A stretch of 64,000 bases of DNA from Punica granatum (Eukaryota; Streptophyta; Magnoliopsida; Myrtales; Lythraceae), in NCBI RefSeq assembly GCF_007655135.1, contig NC_045131.1, positions 1,302,001-1,366,000 on the forward strand. The letters run 5' to 3'. A program made the position numbers and the translations under genes. How positions within the stretch are numbered: position 1 is the stretch's first letter; each line of letters begins with the position of its first letter. Below the pieces are notes generated by a model that worked only from the letters and a program-made list of their open reading frames with translations, had not been told where the DNA came from and searched no databases. Of this stretch, positions 20,036-32,596 are shown piece after piece.

Positions 20036-23000
20036 TCAAAGTTTTGGCAGTGGCAAGGCCGGACTCCTCTTTGAGTACTCATTGGCAATGCTAATCGCAC
20101 TCTTGCTGTGTCGCAGGAAGAACTCCGCTAGTAGTATTTGGCTCTCTTCCTTCGTCAGATCACCATGACGCCCCTGTAAAGACCATCAGTAGTTAGAATC
20201 TCCAGCTTTGTAAGGACCCAAGCATATAAAAATACGAAATAACTGACCCTACCAGATGTTCCGTGTAGCAACTAGTAAGTGCAGCGATATATTCTCAATT
20301 CTCAATGATCGGGATCACCCTCACAGCTCAACAAACCATTGGATGAACAGTAAAGACGAGCACCCCATGCCACAGGGAGTGGGACAGCCATTCAGTTGAT
20401 TTCATTAGTAATGAGGATCCGTAATATTACATTTGATCAATCAAAAAAAAAAAAGAGACATGATAGTTTACCTACAGCAAGAAATCCATTCAGTTTGATG
20501 AGCACAGAAACATGATCAAAGAATCATGTGAAGTTGCAGAGTGGATGATTTCATTCCAGGTTTAATACTTTGTGGCTTCAAAATTGATTGAATCAAAAAG
20601 TAACTGAGAAATCTGAAAAAATAGGAATCATTTAAGAAAAAGAAATCCTCTATCAGCTCAAACACCAATAGTAGGCAGTAGACGCTGATCCTCACATGGC
20701 CATTTATAGATCAGGGGAGTCTTTGGATCTCGAAGCTAATGTGATGCACTGAGCATCTTTAACTAACAAGTTATGAATGGCTAATCTACCAAATTTAAGG
20801 CACGAGCACTTGTTGGAAGTGCATGGTAAGGAAGTACATGAAAAGATGCAACCGCCAAATGAATATCCACAAACGGTTGAAGGAAGTACCAAACGCGCAA
20901 TTCTGTCACAGACAGCATGGTGCATGAGGATGCCAGCAGCGACAGAGACATTGAAGGAGTCCACCATGCCTTTCATAGGTATGCTGCAATGCAGATCTGA
21001 CAATTCCAGGGCCTCGTCACTGATCCCCCTGTCATCATAGGTTCAAACTATCAGGTGATGATGCCAATGATAGACTTTTAACCAGGATATTATAAGTGGG
21101 AACTTGACCAGTTAATGCCAACTTCAATTTTTAATGAAATTTGAGCTGAAGATTACAAGGTGTTGTTTTCAGCACAGGGGAAGAAAAGATGGAAACGTCC
21201 TAATAGACTCCACAGAGCAGCCAATTGCTTTTCTCCTTCCATGATTTTCTAAATTACCAAGAATTATATGAACATACATACAAAGCAGTGCTCGTTTTTC
21301 TTTTAAATGCGGCTTTGAACACAACTGAAAAGGATTAAGAGAAACAGCTGCTGCGTAATAGAGAGATCACAAAGCAGCCAAATTGTTTCTCTTTCATGAT
21401 TTTCTGCTCGAAGATTACATGGAAGTTTGCAAAAAACTGCTCGGGAACGTAATGTGTTGTACATCAATAGTAAGTCTGAATAACTATCAGCTGATACTGT
21501 CTAGACTTGCAAGATATGAGTGCGAATGACTACCAACAAGATAACAGTAAAGATAACCGTGTTCTGGTATATGAGATAACAAAAACAGCAGTAAACATAA
21601 AATAACTCTGTTTTGCTTTTGAAAGGCATATAACTAGGATTCAGCCTACCTATTCTCATTTCCAACAACTATTGCAGTTGGGTGTGACCAGTCCATATCA
21701 TAAATAGATACCTGCAGAACACATCCAAGGGTAAGTGCCCCACACCCATAGGTAATACGATTATGTCATCATGGACTAGCAACAAACTTAAAACGCAACT
21801 CAATTAAGTACTTTATCCTACTGTACAATAGCTACTCAAAATCCTAGACAGGAGCGAGGTCAAACTTAGAAAAAGTGATGCATTTGGCAGGAAAACAGAG
21901 AGATGTTCATGGAAGATGCAGACTAAATCCTTACTGCATCCTTTCCTAGATGTGTCGTGGCAATGCGATATCCACGTGATTTAAGACTACTGAAACACTC
22001 CCTCGTAGAGTCCCAAAGTTCAATGTCCAACCATTTCTCTGCACCCATGCTTACATGTCGATTATCTCTGTACCTGCAATAAGAATGCATATGTCAGCAA
22101 AAAGCTAACGTACATTTAAAGATGAAGCAAATTAAGAGACTAGACATCCTTCTCGCGCACTACGAAAGACATTAATAGTGAAACCTAATAATCATGCAGA
22201 AACTATCAAGTGAAGTCTTGTTCCAAATTCTACAAGAAAAGATCATTCAGCACTTGAGCAGAACAGAGCATCCCATTCCTCAATAACAGTCATGCATGCA
22301 TGGCCAAGGCACAAGATAAGCCCCGTTATTCCTAAGTGATGGAATCAATTCTCATAAAAGGAGATATACTGACAAAGAAAGAGTATTTACAGACACTCAT
22401 GCCAACATCTTTTCTCATATCATATTCAGCTACGAATACAAAGGAAACGAGATCCTTTCACCTCATGCGTCGCAGCACCTTTTCGAGTCGCAGGACACGA
22501 CGTGAACTGACTGGAGTCCCAATGCATCGGCAGAGCGGAACGCAGCTGAAACATTTCCGAAATCGCACAACCCTTCCACCACCAAGCATACGGAATAGCT
22601 TCGATTCTTCACCACATTTCTAAACCTCTCCTTCCGCGCATCCATAATGAGCGGATCTACAGCTTCCAAAACCTCACCGCTGCTCAAATAAGAGCCTCCT
22701 CCGCACTCGAACCTGTCCAAATAAGGAAACCACCGCTTCAGCTGCACGGGCCCATCGCCATCGCAGTCATCGGTCAAGGACCTCCGCTCCATCTTCATTA
22801 ACCGAGCAACGTCGTCTCTGCTCGCAACCAACTGCTCCACCGCGTCCTTTGACGAGCTGCCACAAGACTCCTCATCGGTGAAATCGGCGGCTTCAAGCGA
22901 GACAGCTCCTCCAATCGAGGCAGAACGTCGTGAGGATACTCCAAACGGTTTGAAGCCTAATCCTGCGAGAAGCAACAATCAGAACGAGAGCTATAGCATA

Positions 23001-23155
23001 GATACAGAATCGAATCTGCGGAGGAGGAGAATACCTCGAGAGGTGAAAGAGTGGAAGGGCCGAAGGGAGAGAGAGCAGACGGAATGCTGGTGGCTTCGAA
23101 GAGTGGAACCGAGTGAGCGAAGCGAAGCGCGGGTTAGGGTTTTGCAGGCGCTCAT
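20036..23155 (-). CDS. SpoU/TrmH-family tRNA/rRNA methyltransferase
   Basis: Predicted S-adenosylmethionine-dependent 2'-O-ribose RNA methyltransferase of the SPOUT knot class; substrate not known. Six exons on the minus strand: 23155-23035, 22962-22479, 22073-21935, 21711-21650, 21028-20890, 20173-20036, giving 360 residues in frame. The three SpoU motifs are in order: motif 1 (DFGNVSAAFRSADALG, about 174-189), motif 2 (IVVGNENRGIS, about 262-272) and motif 3 (CSIPMKGMVDSFNVSVAAG, about 280-298). The first 40 residues are Ser/Arg-rich without acidic residues, which fits an organelle transit peptide. The ATG at 23155 is used because the longer open frame starts at GTG. The Arabidopsis counterpart next to UFD2 is, from memory, At5g15390. 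Confidence 0.9.
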
Positions 23156-23820
23156 CGTCGAAAGTTTTGGCGCCACGGAAATGAGAAACGAAGCAGAAAG
23201 ACAGAGACGCTCTCGAATTTATCGGATAGCCTCTTCGGGCTTCCTTTTATTTGCTCGAGCCTACGACATCGTAATAACTACCTCCCGGGTAACCGACGAT
23301 GTCCTGCCTAAGATAAGTACAATAAAAGATACGAAAAATCTCCCCAATGAAGGTTTTATTGCCGATGACATGAAAACGTACGTCACTGTATTATACTCCA
23401 TTTCCCGAGTATCCTTCTACTGCAAAAAGAAGACCAAAAAACTCCCAAAACAAATGCACGCTACAAAACGAAAGGCTCTCGTTTGAAGCTTACGTGTATG
23501 AATCATTATATCCTTTGAATTTAGTCATCCAATAACAATCTCTAATGTAAAATGTCCACAGCAATGGATGTTATGTCTACTACCCGAGTAAATAATACAT
23601 GGCATCGGGCATTCACATCGGAAACTACGAACAGGACAGAACATGGTAAATTACATTGAGGTTTCGAACATAATGCTATGAATTAGAAGCAACTGAACCC
23701 ACACTTCTCTTCTGGGATGAAGAAGGTATATATACACTACAATGCGAGTGTGTCGCCGTGACCTCAATAAAGAAGCTGGGATATAACTTGCTCCGATATT
23801 GCTCGAACTGATAAAACGAA
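23156..23820. other. Spacer between SpoU and DUF863 genes
   Basis: Both neighbours are on the minus strand, so this should hold the SpoU promoter and the DUF863 3' UTR. Open frames on the plus strand here are shadows or AT-rich noise. Confidence 0.5.
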
Positions 23821-26361
23821 TTATAACACTTCCCTCGGCAATATTGAATGAATAGCAGCCGAACACCGAGCCCTCTTAGGACGCCGAGCCCTCTTCCCCC
23901 ATCCCATCAGAGTCCCCTCCTCGACGCCCGGCAGTCGCCGCACAGCTTGAGGATTCATTGGATCATTACCTGTAAAATTCCTTTTGTTGGTCCTTCCCCT
24001 AGCTTTGCTGCCCTTACTGGCACCGTTTTTCTGCGACGGGCCTGTTCTTGAGGCCCCGCCTCTGGCCTTTATCATCCCTTCAATCGTGTGGAGATCCTCA
24101 GACACTTCGTTCCTCGATAGGGAAGTGAGACAAGGCAACACATCCTTCTGGAAGTCCTTCTTCTGCCTCCCTCTCCTTGCGTGGCCCTTCTGAGGCCGTC
24201 CCAAGGACAAGTTCTCTTGCATTTCCTCTGAAACAGAAGGCTTGTAAGACAGCTCCTCGACCTTCATTTCTGCCAAGTTCAGTGTGGCAAACTCGAAATA
24301 ATCCATCCCCTTGGGAACGTCCTCTCCTCCATCGAGAGGTTCAGTTTCAAGATCAACTGAAAAAGAAGAGGTGATTATTTCAGCAAACCACTGAAGGGTC
24401 TCGCTCTGTGTGTCTTCAGATTTGTCAGGGAATATCGGTTCTATAATTTTATCTGCAGAAATTGCTGATAACTCGACTAGAGTTTCAACTGCAACGCTCA
24501 GAAGCCCATCATTATCTTCTCCCAATTTAGTATCCAGTATCACCGAGGATCCCTGTTTGCTATCCGTGGATTCCTCTCCTGGAGATTCATTAACTTCCGG
24601 GACCGAAACTTCCAAATCAATATTTCCTCTGAAGGGCTTGACGTGGGAAGTCTCGGAGCAAATGGTTGAAGAAATGTCCTCTTCAGTTGGACAGACATTT
24701 AAGTCAAGAAATTCTCTTGAACTCAAACCGCGAGCATTCATGTTCTTCTCCACAAATTGCTCAATCTCTACCCCACGTTTAGTATCAGGTGCAGCAGATT
24801 CTGGAGATATGGAATCATCCATCAGATTGATGTTTGCCGATCCAACTCCGCCAGCTGAATGAAATTTGCCCACATAAGATCCAAGAATCTTCTCGTTGCC
24901 TGAGCAGCCATCGACTCTCCTCTTCTTGGAGTCAGTGGTACCGGTCACTGATGAAGAATCCTGGACAAGACTATGAGGTATGCTTATTTTCGTTTTATTC
25001 ATACCAACAAACTGACGAAAGTTGATTAGAAGTGAATCTGTGCTCATCTGGTATGAACTCCCCGCTTCTCGAATACCCCTAATTAGCTGTTCGTCCTCAA
25101 TAACTTGAGGGCTTCGCATTGAATTCTCGAAGCTCAAATTTGACCCAGAAGACGCATTTCCGACTTGACCAAGTATTGCTTGCCGCTGAAGGGAAAGCTG
25201 GGGCTCATTGTGGTTTCTATGGGAGAATTCTACTCCGAAAATTTTCCTGCTTGTCTGCAACTCTGAGCTATGGTGGTCGGATAAGAGAGATACGGGATCC
25301 ATTTCACCACGTAAACTTTGACCAAAGAAGCTCCCATCACTAGTTGGTTGCACTGAAAGACGGAGATTAGCCAGCTCAAAACCATCAGCATGAGTTGAAA
25401 AATAGAAAAACAAAAGCTTGCAGCAGAAAAATGAACCATGATTGGCAAAGAACCCAGAAGCAAAGAGACTGGCTCAAGCAAGAGAGTACAGAAATGATCT
25501 TGATCCTATCCTAACAATGTATCATCCCCAAAGACGAAAGGAAATGAAGTTCACCAGTCTTGAGAGTGTTAAGCAACTCTCTTTCGTGGAAGCTTGCTTG
25601 CGAAGAAGCAGAAAGATTCTTCCTTTGTAATCTTTCTTTGGAGCTGCGCACGATATCAGCAGAAGTGGAAGCAGACAGCTGAAGTTTCTGTTCCTCGATA
25701 ATGTACTCATCAGCTGGAAGTTCAAGGTCAAAGGTCCGCCTGACAAGAGTACCACTTATTTTGGATTTGGATGCGCCCCGAGCTTCTTCTGAAGCGGGAA
25801 TAGTTCCACTGTTTGGAAAACCCGAAGGGAAACTATGGATATGCTGCTTGCGTTTGTCACTGGAAGAGAACAAACTTGATGGGAAAGGACCCGCCGGTAC
25901 CAGGGATCTGCTCAAATCTTTGGATTTGATTTCATTCATCAGATCCCTCTGTATTTTGTAAAGGCGGTGGAGCTCGTTTATCTGGACAAAGAAACAGTTG
26001 AGAAAGATAAATTAAATGCCCGCCCTGCTGCTAGATAACCTAAAATATGCAACTTCGGAACTTCTCCCCGGCATTTGCCTCAAACTTATAGTCGAGGGAG
26101 GGAAAAGAAACGTGTTAATTTTCACACCTGATGCCTGAAAATAGATTCCTGTGTCAATATTATCTGCCTCAGCTCTTCCTTCTCACATCTGAATTGTAAA
26201 TCTGGTTTTGACCATCTCGAGAATCCATTGAATTGATTCCCATTTTTCATGTTGCTATTGTCGTAACTGAGCAGCAAGCTTTTATTTCCAGCTCTTTCAT
26301 TTACATCATTTGCGAAATGATATCCTGGCAAAAACATCTTGAACTGTACTTCAGTCCCCAT
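23821..26361 (-). CDS. DUF863 plant protein of unknown function
   Basis: Plant-specific family with no assigned biochemical role. Three coding exons on the minus strand: 26361-26128, 25981-25555, 25352-23821, giving 730 residues. The N-terminus MGTEVQFKMFLPGYHF and the following INELHRLYKIQRDLMNEIK are the family hallmark. The C-terminus has SLSRNEVSEDLHTIEGMIKA and a basic GWGKRARRPKRARC tail that could act in nuclear targeting or nucleic-acid binding (inference). An EFLDLNVCP motif lies mid-protein; a DLN-type sequence like this resembles an EAR repression motif, which is only suggestive. The start is supported by an acceptor AG two bases upstream of the ATG, implying an intron in the 5' UTR. 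The Arabidopsis relative I would compare first is At1g13940 (from memory). Confidence 0.9.
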
Positions 26362-26965
26362 TCCTGCAATTAACTTAACAAAATCAGACGGTCTTCTGAT
26401 ACAGTGTACTGAATTAAATACGAACAAATGCAGACTACAATGACTCTCGATCACGGTTTTTCGGCAAAAACAGCATCAAAAGAGTGATTTTTACATACCA
26501 GTTCTGCAAAACCAGGCATGCCAAATCATGCAAAGCCATTTGTTTAAGTGTATCAAGGGAAAGAGCTTACGCAAAGTCCGCCTATTATTGAACTTTACAC
26601 TCAATCTATTCCTCGTAAGAGATTTTATCAGCCATCTCATCTCCTAAAGAGAGAGACGAACCAGAAAAGATTCTTTACGACTAAATAGCAGTCTACATAT
26701 ATCTAACTCGATCTAGATACGGGAATACGGAATGCTGAGCATCACAAATAAACTGATACCGGAACGAGATTTTCATTTGCAGAAACACAGCAGGAGGAAA
26801 AGCAATAACTACAGCAGAGAATTGCCACAAAATCAGGAGGACACGAGTACAAAATCTCAAGGGGAACCAACCATTGGTGTAATATATATCAAGTAAAAGA
26901 AGATGACTGCAGCCCAGTGGTTTCTTGGATTAAACCCGTCTGCAACGACGCAGAGAGACAGAGAG

Positions 26966-27012
<47 letters not shown>

Positions 27013-27420
27013 ACTCAAGTGCATCAGAAGTCAAGAAACGGAAAATCTAGTAATCTACCTGTGTGATGCTCCTCTCAATACAATCCTTCAGTATATGCTA
27101 TGCTCCGAAGAACCGAAACAAATCCAAGAATCGACAAAACCCCGGATACCCAAATGGCTCATACAGCTGAAAATGAAGAACATTATACGAAATTCAACAC
27201 CTTGCAGGGAGACAGGGAAGCAAAAACATTTCTATTATATTTGTTCCTTGTTTTCCTGTGGAAGGAAGGAGAGAATGGAATTGGACAAACCTCAGACTAT
27301 CATGGGACAGGAAATAAAAGGGAATTTCAGATCTGCTGCTGGGCCACTGTCTGATGAGAAGAAGCTACCCAAACAAACACAGACCCACCCACAATTCTCT
27401 CTCTCTCTCTCTTAATTTTT
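26362..27420 (-). promoter_or_regulatory. DUF863 5' UTR and promoter region
   Basis: The leader is spliced, because an acceptor lies directly before the start codon. A (GA)n microsatellite of about 40 bases at 26968-27009, which reads as (CT)n on the gene strand, and a second CT/GA run near 27397-27413 mark the likely core promoter or first non-coding exon. Plus-strand open frames here are built from the GA repeat. Confidence 0.45.
26968..27009. repeat. (GA)n microsatellite
   Basis: About twenty GA units, (CT)n on the DUF863 gene strand. Confidence 0.9.
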
Positions 27421-30400
27421 CTTCAGATAATGGGGACGAAAAAAGAAAAAGAAAAAGATCTTTTCTCTTTGCCTCCTTGCGGAGAGAGAACCCATGACTG
27501 TTCTGCAAGAACAACAAACGATGACTTAAAATTTGTCAACTTGTGGTCTCCCTCCCCCCCCTCAAATAATCACAAAGCTTTGGCTTCATCATGGGGCTGG
27601 GGTTGGGTGATTTACTTCACATTAATTGCATACATACATAGATTTATGATTATATATTTACCGTTCTCGGGGGGTCGAGGAGGATGTGAAGGGCATGGGC
27701 CGTTTTTTAATCACATTTTTAAGATTCTCCTTTCCTTCCTTCCTTCCTTCCTACCAATCTCATCGCTTTTTGGGTAATCCGTTTTTATTTATTTATTTAT
27801 TGATTTTTCGATTTTTTTTCCTTCTTTTTTTTTTTTGGGTAGGAGAAGATGAGAAATTTTTTGTGGGTATCTGTGCTTTTAACTAAAGCAACGACTCAAC
27901 AGCTCCCAAAAAGCGGCTCCACAGAAGATCTTTTCTTGCCCTCTGGGCTTCCTCCATTGGCGCGTGGCTGTCACGCTCGAGGCATCTGCATGCTGGGAGA
28001 GGCAGATTATTCATTTATTCCACACGACGATGCATGAAGGGGAACTTTCTTCTCGGTTTGGTCAGTCAGCGTCCCATGGAATGGAAGGTCGTACGTATGA
28101 GTCTTCGCTCTTGTAGCTGGCTGCCATCCTTGATCTATATAGTGTCCCGATTTTCAACACCGATTTTGTTTATTCAGCAGATTCATAGACTCTTCCGTTC
28201 GATATCGACTAGTCCGATGAAATTGAAATACTTGGCATATTTTATTCGTGTACTGTCTGGACCAGGGGAATTTTCTTTTGTAAATCTTGTGGGGCCAAGT
28301 ATTGAGATGTCCCACGCGCAGAGATATGGCGTGTAATTGACTGCTCTCGTTCTAGAAATGGACAACTTCATCCGACGAGAAAAATGAGAATGTGAAAGGT
28401 GGGACCCACTCAACTCGATGAGGAGGTTCCATTCTAATTACGTTCATTGAAAGGGAGCATAGATTCCCATTTGGTGGACTAAACTAATTTCCTTAATTAA
28501 TTTCTCTCTTTTTCTTTTTTGTTAATTTTGTCTGGATCTGATTGGTACTCTCGACTTCAATATTACTTAATATATATTGGACGGTTCGATTATGGTCCAA
28601 AATACGTATGTGAATAACAACCTAAGCGAGCTTAACGAATAGCTAAGCTGGTAATTTATTCACGAACGTCATATAACGGTTCATATTCCTTCAAGACTAA
28701 ACCGTTCATAAGACTTATTCGATAAGTTTTTCGAGCCAACGTGCATAATCGTGAACTTTACTTGGGCTATAAAAGGGAAGGAAATTTCGTGAAGAATACA
28801 AAACGAAAATTTATAAGAGACTACCTAATTCGAATGAACAAAAATATTTTATAATGGAAGCTGCTAAGTAAATTCTTCTTCGTCGTCCCAACTCATTTTC
28901 CAACCAAAATTCACTTTACAAATTGGTCGGTCTTACAAGGAATCAACAAATCCCGCCCAACTATAATTTATTAAGGATCTACAGGCTATTATTTAATGCA
29001 TGTAAGTTGCAAAAAACCATGGTTTTCTGCCGCCACTTTCTTATACATTTAACTGCCATCATATTAGTAATTAAATCAAATACTGTAATTAATCGCGATA
29101 GATAGAATCATCACAGCGTAACACAATTTTAATATTACAGTTTTCGCAATTCATTATTTATTTATTAAAAAAAAAGGAATCGAAGGGAAGAGATTATCGT
29201 TGAAGTTATGACTCGGAAGGGGCAGACATACTTTATTGCACTGCCGATGAATATGAATATGTATGATGGCATAAATTCCTACATGAGTTCTCCATGAAAT
29301 TGTACCAAACTTGCATTGCTTTTGGCAATGAAATTTTTCATTTAATTTCATTCGAGTTTATGAAAACAAAAGTAGTTTGTAAAAGTACGTGAGAGAATTT
29401 GAAGAAGAAAATAAAAAAGTAATGATTGTGTTATTGAATTGTGAAAAAAAAAATATTGAATAATTAAGAGAATTTAGTATTAAAAAATTAATTATAATAA
29501 TAGATAAAAAAAAAATACGAGATAAAATTTGAAGAAAAAGATTAAAAAAAATAAAAAAGTTAAATTTAATTTTATAAATAAACATAAAGGTTTCTAAATT
29601 TTTTATTCATAGAGGGTCTACTTAGGATTTTTTTTTTCTTTTTGTTAATATAAAAATACCATTTTTATAATTTTCTTTTTAAGCAAGCCAAGTTTTGACT
29701 AATATTTCTTTTGTTTTTAGAGTCAACCTTTTCGTTGGATGAGAAAGATTCCAAAGGGAAGAAGCATTCTCTTGGTTCAAGACAAAACCAAAACACAGCC
29801 CTAAATTAAAAAGAGTACACATGCATAGCTTGAACAATTCATTTTCCCCAGCTTCAGCAAATCGCATCCTTTACGTATATGTAGACATTTTCCTATCATA
29901 ATAAGCCTTGACGAAAGATCGATATCTCGACGGTATAAGATTTTCTTTCTTCTTCTTCTTCTTCTTTCCCCTGAGAAAATGCCGGATTCCCGAACGATCG
30001 ACTTTTAAAAAGGGCACCAAAGTATTCAAAAGATGAATGACATGATCATGATTAGGAATCATTGGGACAAATCTCTTTCGGCCAGGCCATGCCTTCGAGC
30101 TAGACTAGATCTGGTGGGCAGCAGATTTAATTTGGGATTCCTTTTTTAAAGGACATTTTAGGGAATTGCGTTCGGATCTCGCCAACCTTTTTCTTTGTTT
30201 TTTTTTTTTTATTTCCCATTTTATTTATTTTTGTTATTTTCAATAATCGCTTCATATTAACATTTATGAACATTAAATTTCTCGTACCCTTCTTTCTTTT
30301 TATTTATTTAAGACTCAAAATAAACTAGACGAAGATCGATCCTAGAAATTGAATGTCCAGAAAGAACGTGAATCAAATCAATGGATTCCTCTCGTGACTT

Positions 30401-30973
30401 CTTCTTCATCTCGCCTAAATCGGCCTCGATGCTAAGTTATGTGATTTTCAGAAACCAAATGTCTAGTCGAAGAAGTTAATGTGCAGGACCTAGATCAGTC
30501 GACAAATAATGTGAACCTCGACCGACTGGGATTTGGATCAATGCTATTGACTAGGAACAAGAACATCAACGTGGCAGATAAAATAGTCTTTCTTATTCGA
30601 TGTGATCCAAATGGGTATGATCTCAACTCAAGGCCTTGCAAAATTAATATTTAAATCAAAAGTCAATTTTATGGAATTAGTTGGCTGGGCTACTATGATA
30701 GATTAACTAACTTAGATTAAGCTATTGTCTGAATGATAGCATATTATATTATGATAAAAGAATGTCGAGGCAGCATTCATTTCTAGACAGCCTGTTCGCT
30801 GCCTTGTACCTCACAATATATAATAACCTTCTTAATTTGTTTAGTCGGACCAAACATGTTTGCGTACATGAGAGAGAGGTTCCAAATTTAGCTTTCATTA
30901 AATATATATATATATTACTATACACCATTGGCAAGCATCAAAGAAGGGGGCAAAGCATCACAGTTTTTTGGCA
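27421..30973. other. Intergenic, no gene recognised
   Basis: About 3.5 kb of AT-rich DNA with T-rich tracts at 27780-27840 and 30198-30240. Open frames are short and carry no family signature. An inverted copy of the AT-rich family B element lies at 29380-29590. The last part (30750-30973) is probably the 3' flank of the DUF179 gene. Confidence 0.55.
29380..29590 (-). mobile_element. AT-rich dispersed element (family B), inverted copy
   Basis: Read on the minus strand it gives the same block order as 12500-12775 and 32660-32800, including TTTTTAATACTAAATTCTCT and CAATTCAATAACACAATCAT. Element ends could not be fixed. Confidence 0.4.
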
Positions 30974-31942
30974 TTACCAGACCTTTCTCGGGCCCATGAG
31001 CCCAAGAATCTCATTCCAAAGCCCAACACTTCCGACACTTCCAAGCCCAATTACACTTGGGCTGCAAGCAGCAACGGCCCAATACCCGGCCCGTATCTCA
31101 TCATTCAACTGCCCCTTCTCCCACCCGCAGGACCCGTCGAAGAACCGGAAGTCCCCGACCCCGACAACGCTCCTCTTCACCATCTCAGCAGCACAGCCAA
31201 CGCTCTCCTTAGTCCCATAGTAGAGCCCCTCCATCACCTCCTCGAACACCCCGCTCCTTGCCACCCCGTCGTCCCCGGGCCCCCCCGGGCTCACCAGGAA
31301 TATCTCCCCCTCGAGAGGCCCGCCAAAGTAGAGCGGTCGGTCGGAGAACGTGCCCGCCACGTCGAGGACTGTCGAACTGGACTCCTTGTTCGACATGAGG
31401 GACGGTCGGTTCAGGATGATCCCGAACGGCCCCAGCGGGCCGGTCGACAGGAGGAGGATGACCGCCCTTTCGAAGATGTGGACCCCGTCGAGCTTCTCCG
31501 TGGCTATCAGCAGGCAGCCCTTCTCGGGCTCGTGGATCTCGTGCGCCCACTTGTCACCGATCGTCACGAGCTTGGGCTGGTCCACGGCCGTGTCAAGGTC
31601 GACCAGCGCGGAGGGCGCTTCGACCCTCGAGGCCCGTTCTCCAGCCACTAACCTTGCCCGGAAAGACCGCCAGTCGGACTCGATCGATGGGCTGTGGTCT
31701 CCCCCGGCCGAAGAATGGGACTCAGCATGGCAACCTGTCATTCGAATAGCCATGAAGAAACCAATAAGAAGCCTCCTCTTGCACAAAAATCCAATCAAGT
31801 CCAACAAAGTTAAGCACTCACTCTTGATGGTTCTCCAGCGGATTCGAGTCGAGAATCCCTTGTGATGAGTGATTACTTGGGTTTTCGGAGCAACTTTAGT
31901 GGCGTTGGTGAGGGAACTTGAGGTGAGAAAACAAGCTTCCAT
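30974..31942 (-). CDS. YqgE/AlgH (DUF179, UPF0301) family protein, probably plastid
   Basis: Plant member of the bacterial YqgE/AlgH family, biochemical role unknown. Read without introns it is 322 residues from the ATG at 31942; the longer open frame starts at GTG. Family blocks are clear: DWRSFRARLVAGE, GDKWAHEIHEPEKGCLLIAT, GPFGIILNRPSLM, LYFGGPLEGEIFLVSPGG, GLYYGTKESVGCAAEMVKR, FRFFDGSCGWEKGQL and GYWAVAACSPSVI. The N-terminus is Ser/Thr/Lys-rich, consistent with a transit peptide. A segment of exactly 87 bases (31735-31821) has intron borders GTGAGT..ACAG and encodes an out-of-place hydrophobic stretch. If spliced, the protein is 293 residues (exons 31942-31822 and 31734-30974). From memory the Arabidopsis gene is At3g29240, next to the PPR gene homologous to the next gene here. 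Confidence 0.92.
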   Translation of the reverse strand: MEACFLTSSSLTNATKVAPKTQVITHHKGFSTRIRWRTIKSECLTLLDLIGFLCKRRLLIGFFMAIRMTGCHAESHSSAGGDHSPSIESDWRSFRARLVAGERASRVEAPSALVDLDTAVDQPKLVTIGDKWAHEIHEPEKGCLLIATEKLDGVHIFERAVILLLSTGPLGPFGIILNRPSLMSNKESSSTVLDVAGTFSDRPLYFGGPLEGEIFLVSPGGPGDDGVARSGVFEEVMEGLYYGTKESVGCAAEMVKRSVVGVGDFRFFDGSCGWEKGQLNDEIRAGYWAVAACSPSVIGLGSVGSVGLWNEILGLMGPRKVW

Positions 31943-32112
31943 GGCTGCACAAGCCAACAGTGACAGTAACAGGCTCTTTGATCCTTTCACCTACTCCTCC
32001 CTCTCGGGTGCAGAACAGATAAAAAAGGCAGCTGATCGATTCACTTATTAATAATACGTGAAAGTGAAGATCAGCCTTCCCCACTGTAGGTATGGGCCAA
32101 TGGATATGACTT

Positions 32113-32120
32113 CCACGTGG
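32113..32120. promoter_or_regulatory. G-box palindrome CCACGTGG
   Basis: Perfect CACGTG core 170 bases upstream of the DUF179 start codon, on the gene side of the TATA-like element. Such sites bind bZIP and bHLH factors; function here is inferred. Confidence 0.4.
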
Positions 32121-32174
32121 TAGAAGAAGAGGCCTTACCCGGGAACTGAGCTGGACTCGGATAGAACTTCTGCC

Positions 32175-32183
32175 CTTTTTATA
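32175..32183 (-). promoter_or_regulatory. TATA-like element of the DUF179 gene
   Basis: On the minus strand TATAAAAAG lies about 235 bases upstream of the DUF179 start codon and is the best TATA candidate in the region. Confidence 0.45.
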
Positions 32184-32596
32184 ATGCCCTTTTTGAGTGA
32201 CGTGTCGTGCTTCTGACCAGTTAGCTTCCAGCGGCTGTCCGGTCATTAGTACCCACACAAAAAGCAGCCAGACGTCAAATGACTTTTGGGTAAGTCCATG
32301 AGCATAGCTGTCGACGCAGCTTGTCAAACATTATTAAACTTGAGGTTGCTCGATTTACATAGCACAAACGAAAAGATCAAAAAAGAAGCCTGACAATCGA
32401 GTGTTTCAAGAATAAGAAGAATACTTCATCGCTTCAAATTGCTCAATGTAAGGAAAAAACAAAAGCCTGAAAATTGGGTTTTTGGTATACTAAGTGTATA
32501 ACTTTGTTGGGTGAGCTGGTAGAGTTTTCTCAGCCGGGGAGGATAATCTCCGACTTGCACTCATCATCCACGCTTCATGGATAAGATATGAGCCGG

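Noticed and set aside
22878..23486. 202-residue plus-strand open frame over SpoU exon 1
   Set aside because: Antisense to the transit-peptide exon and promoter, with no domain.
26903..27415. 170-residue open frame with long Arg-Glu repeat
   Set aside because: Produced by the (GA)n microsatellite in the DUF863 leader.
30968..31651. 227-residue plus-strand open frame opposite the DUF179 gene
   Set aside because: Pro/Arg-rich shadow of a GC-rich coding exon; the minus strand shows the DUF179 motifs.
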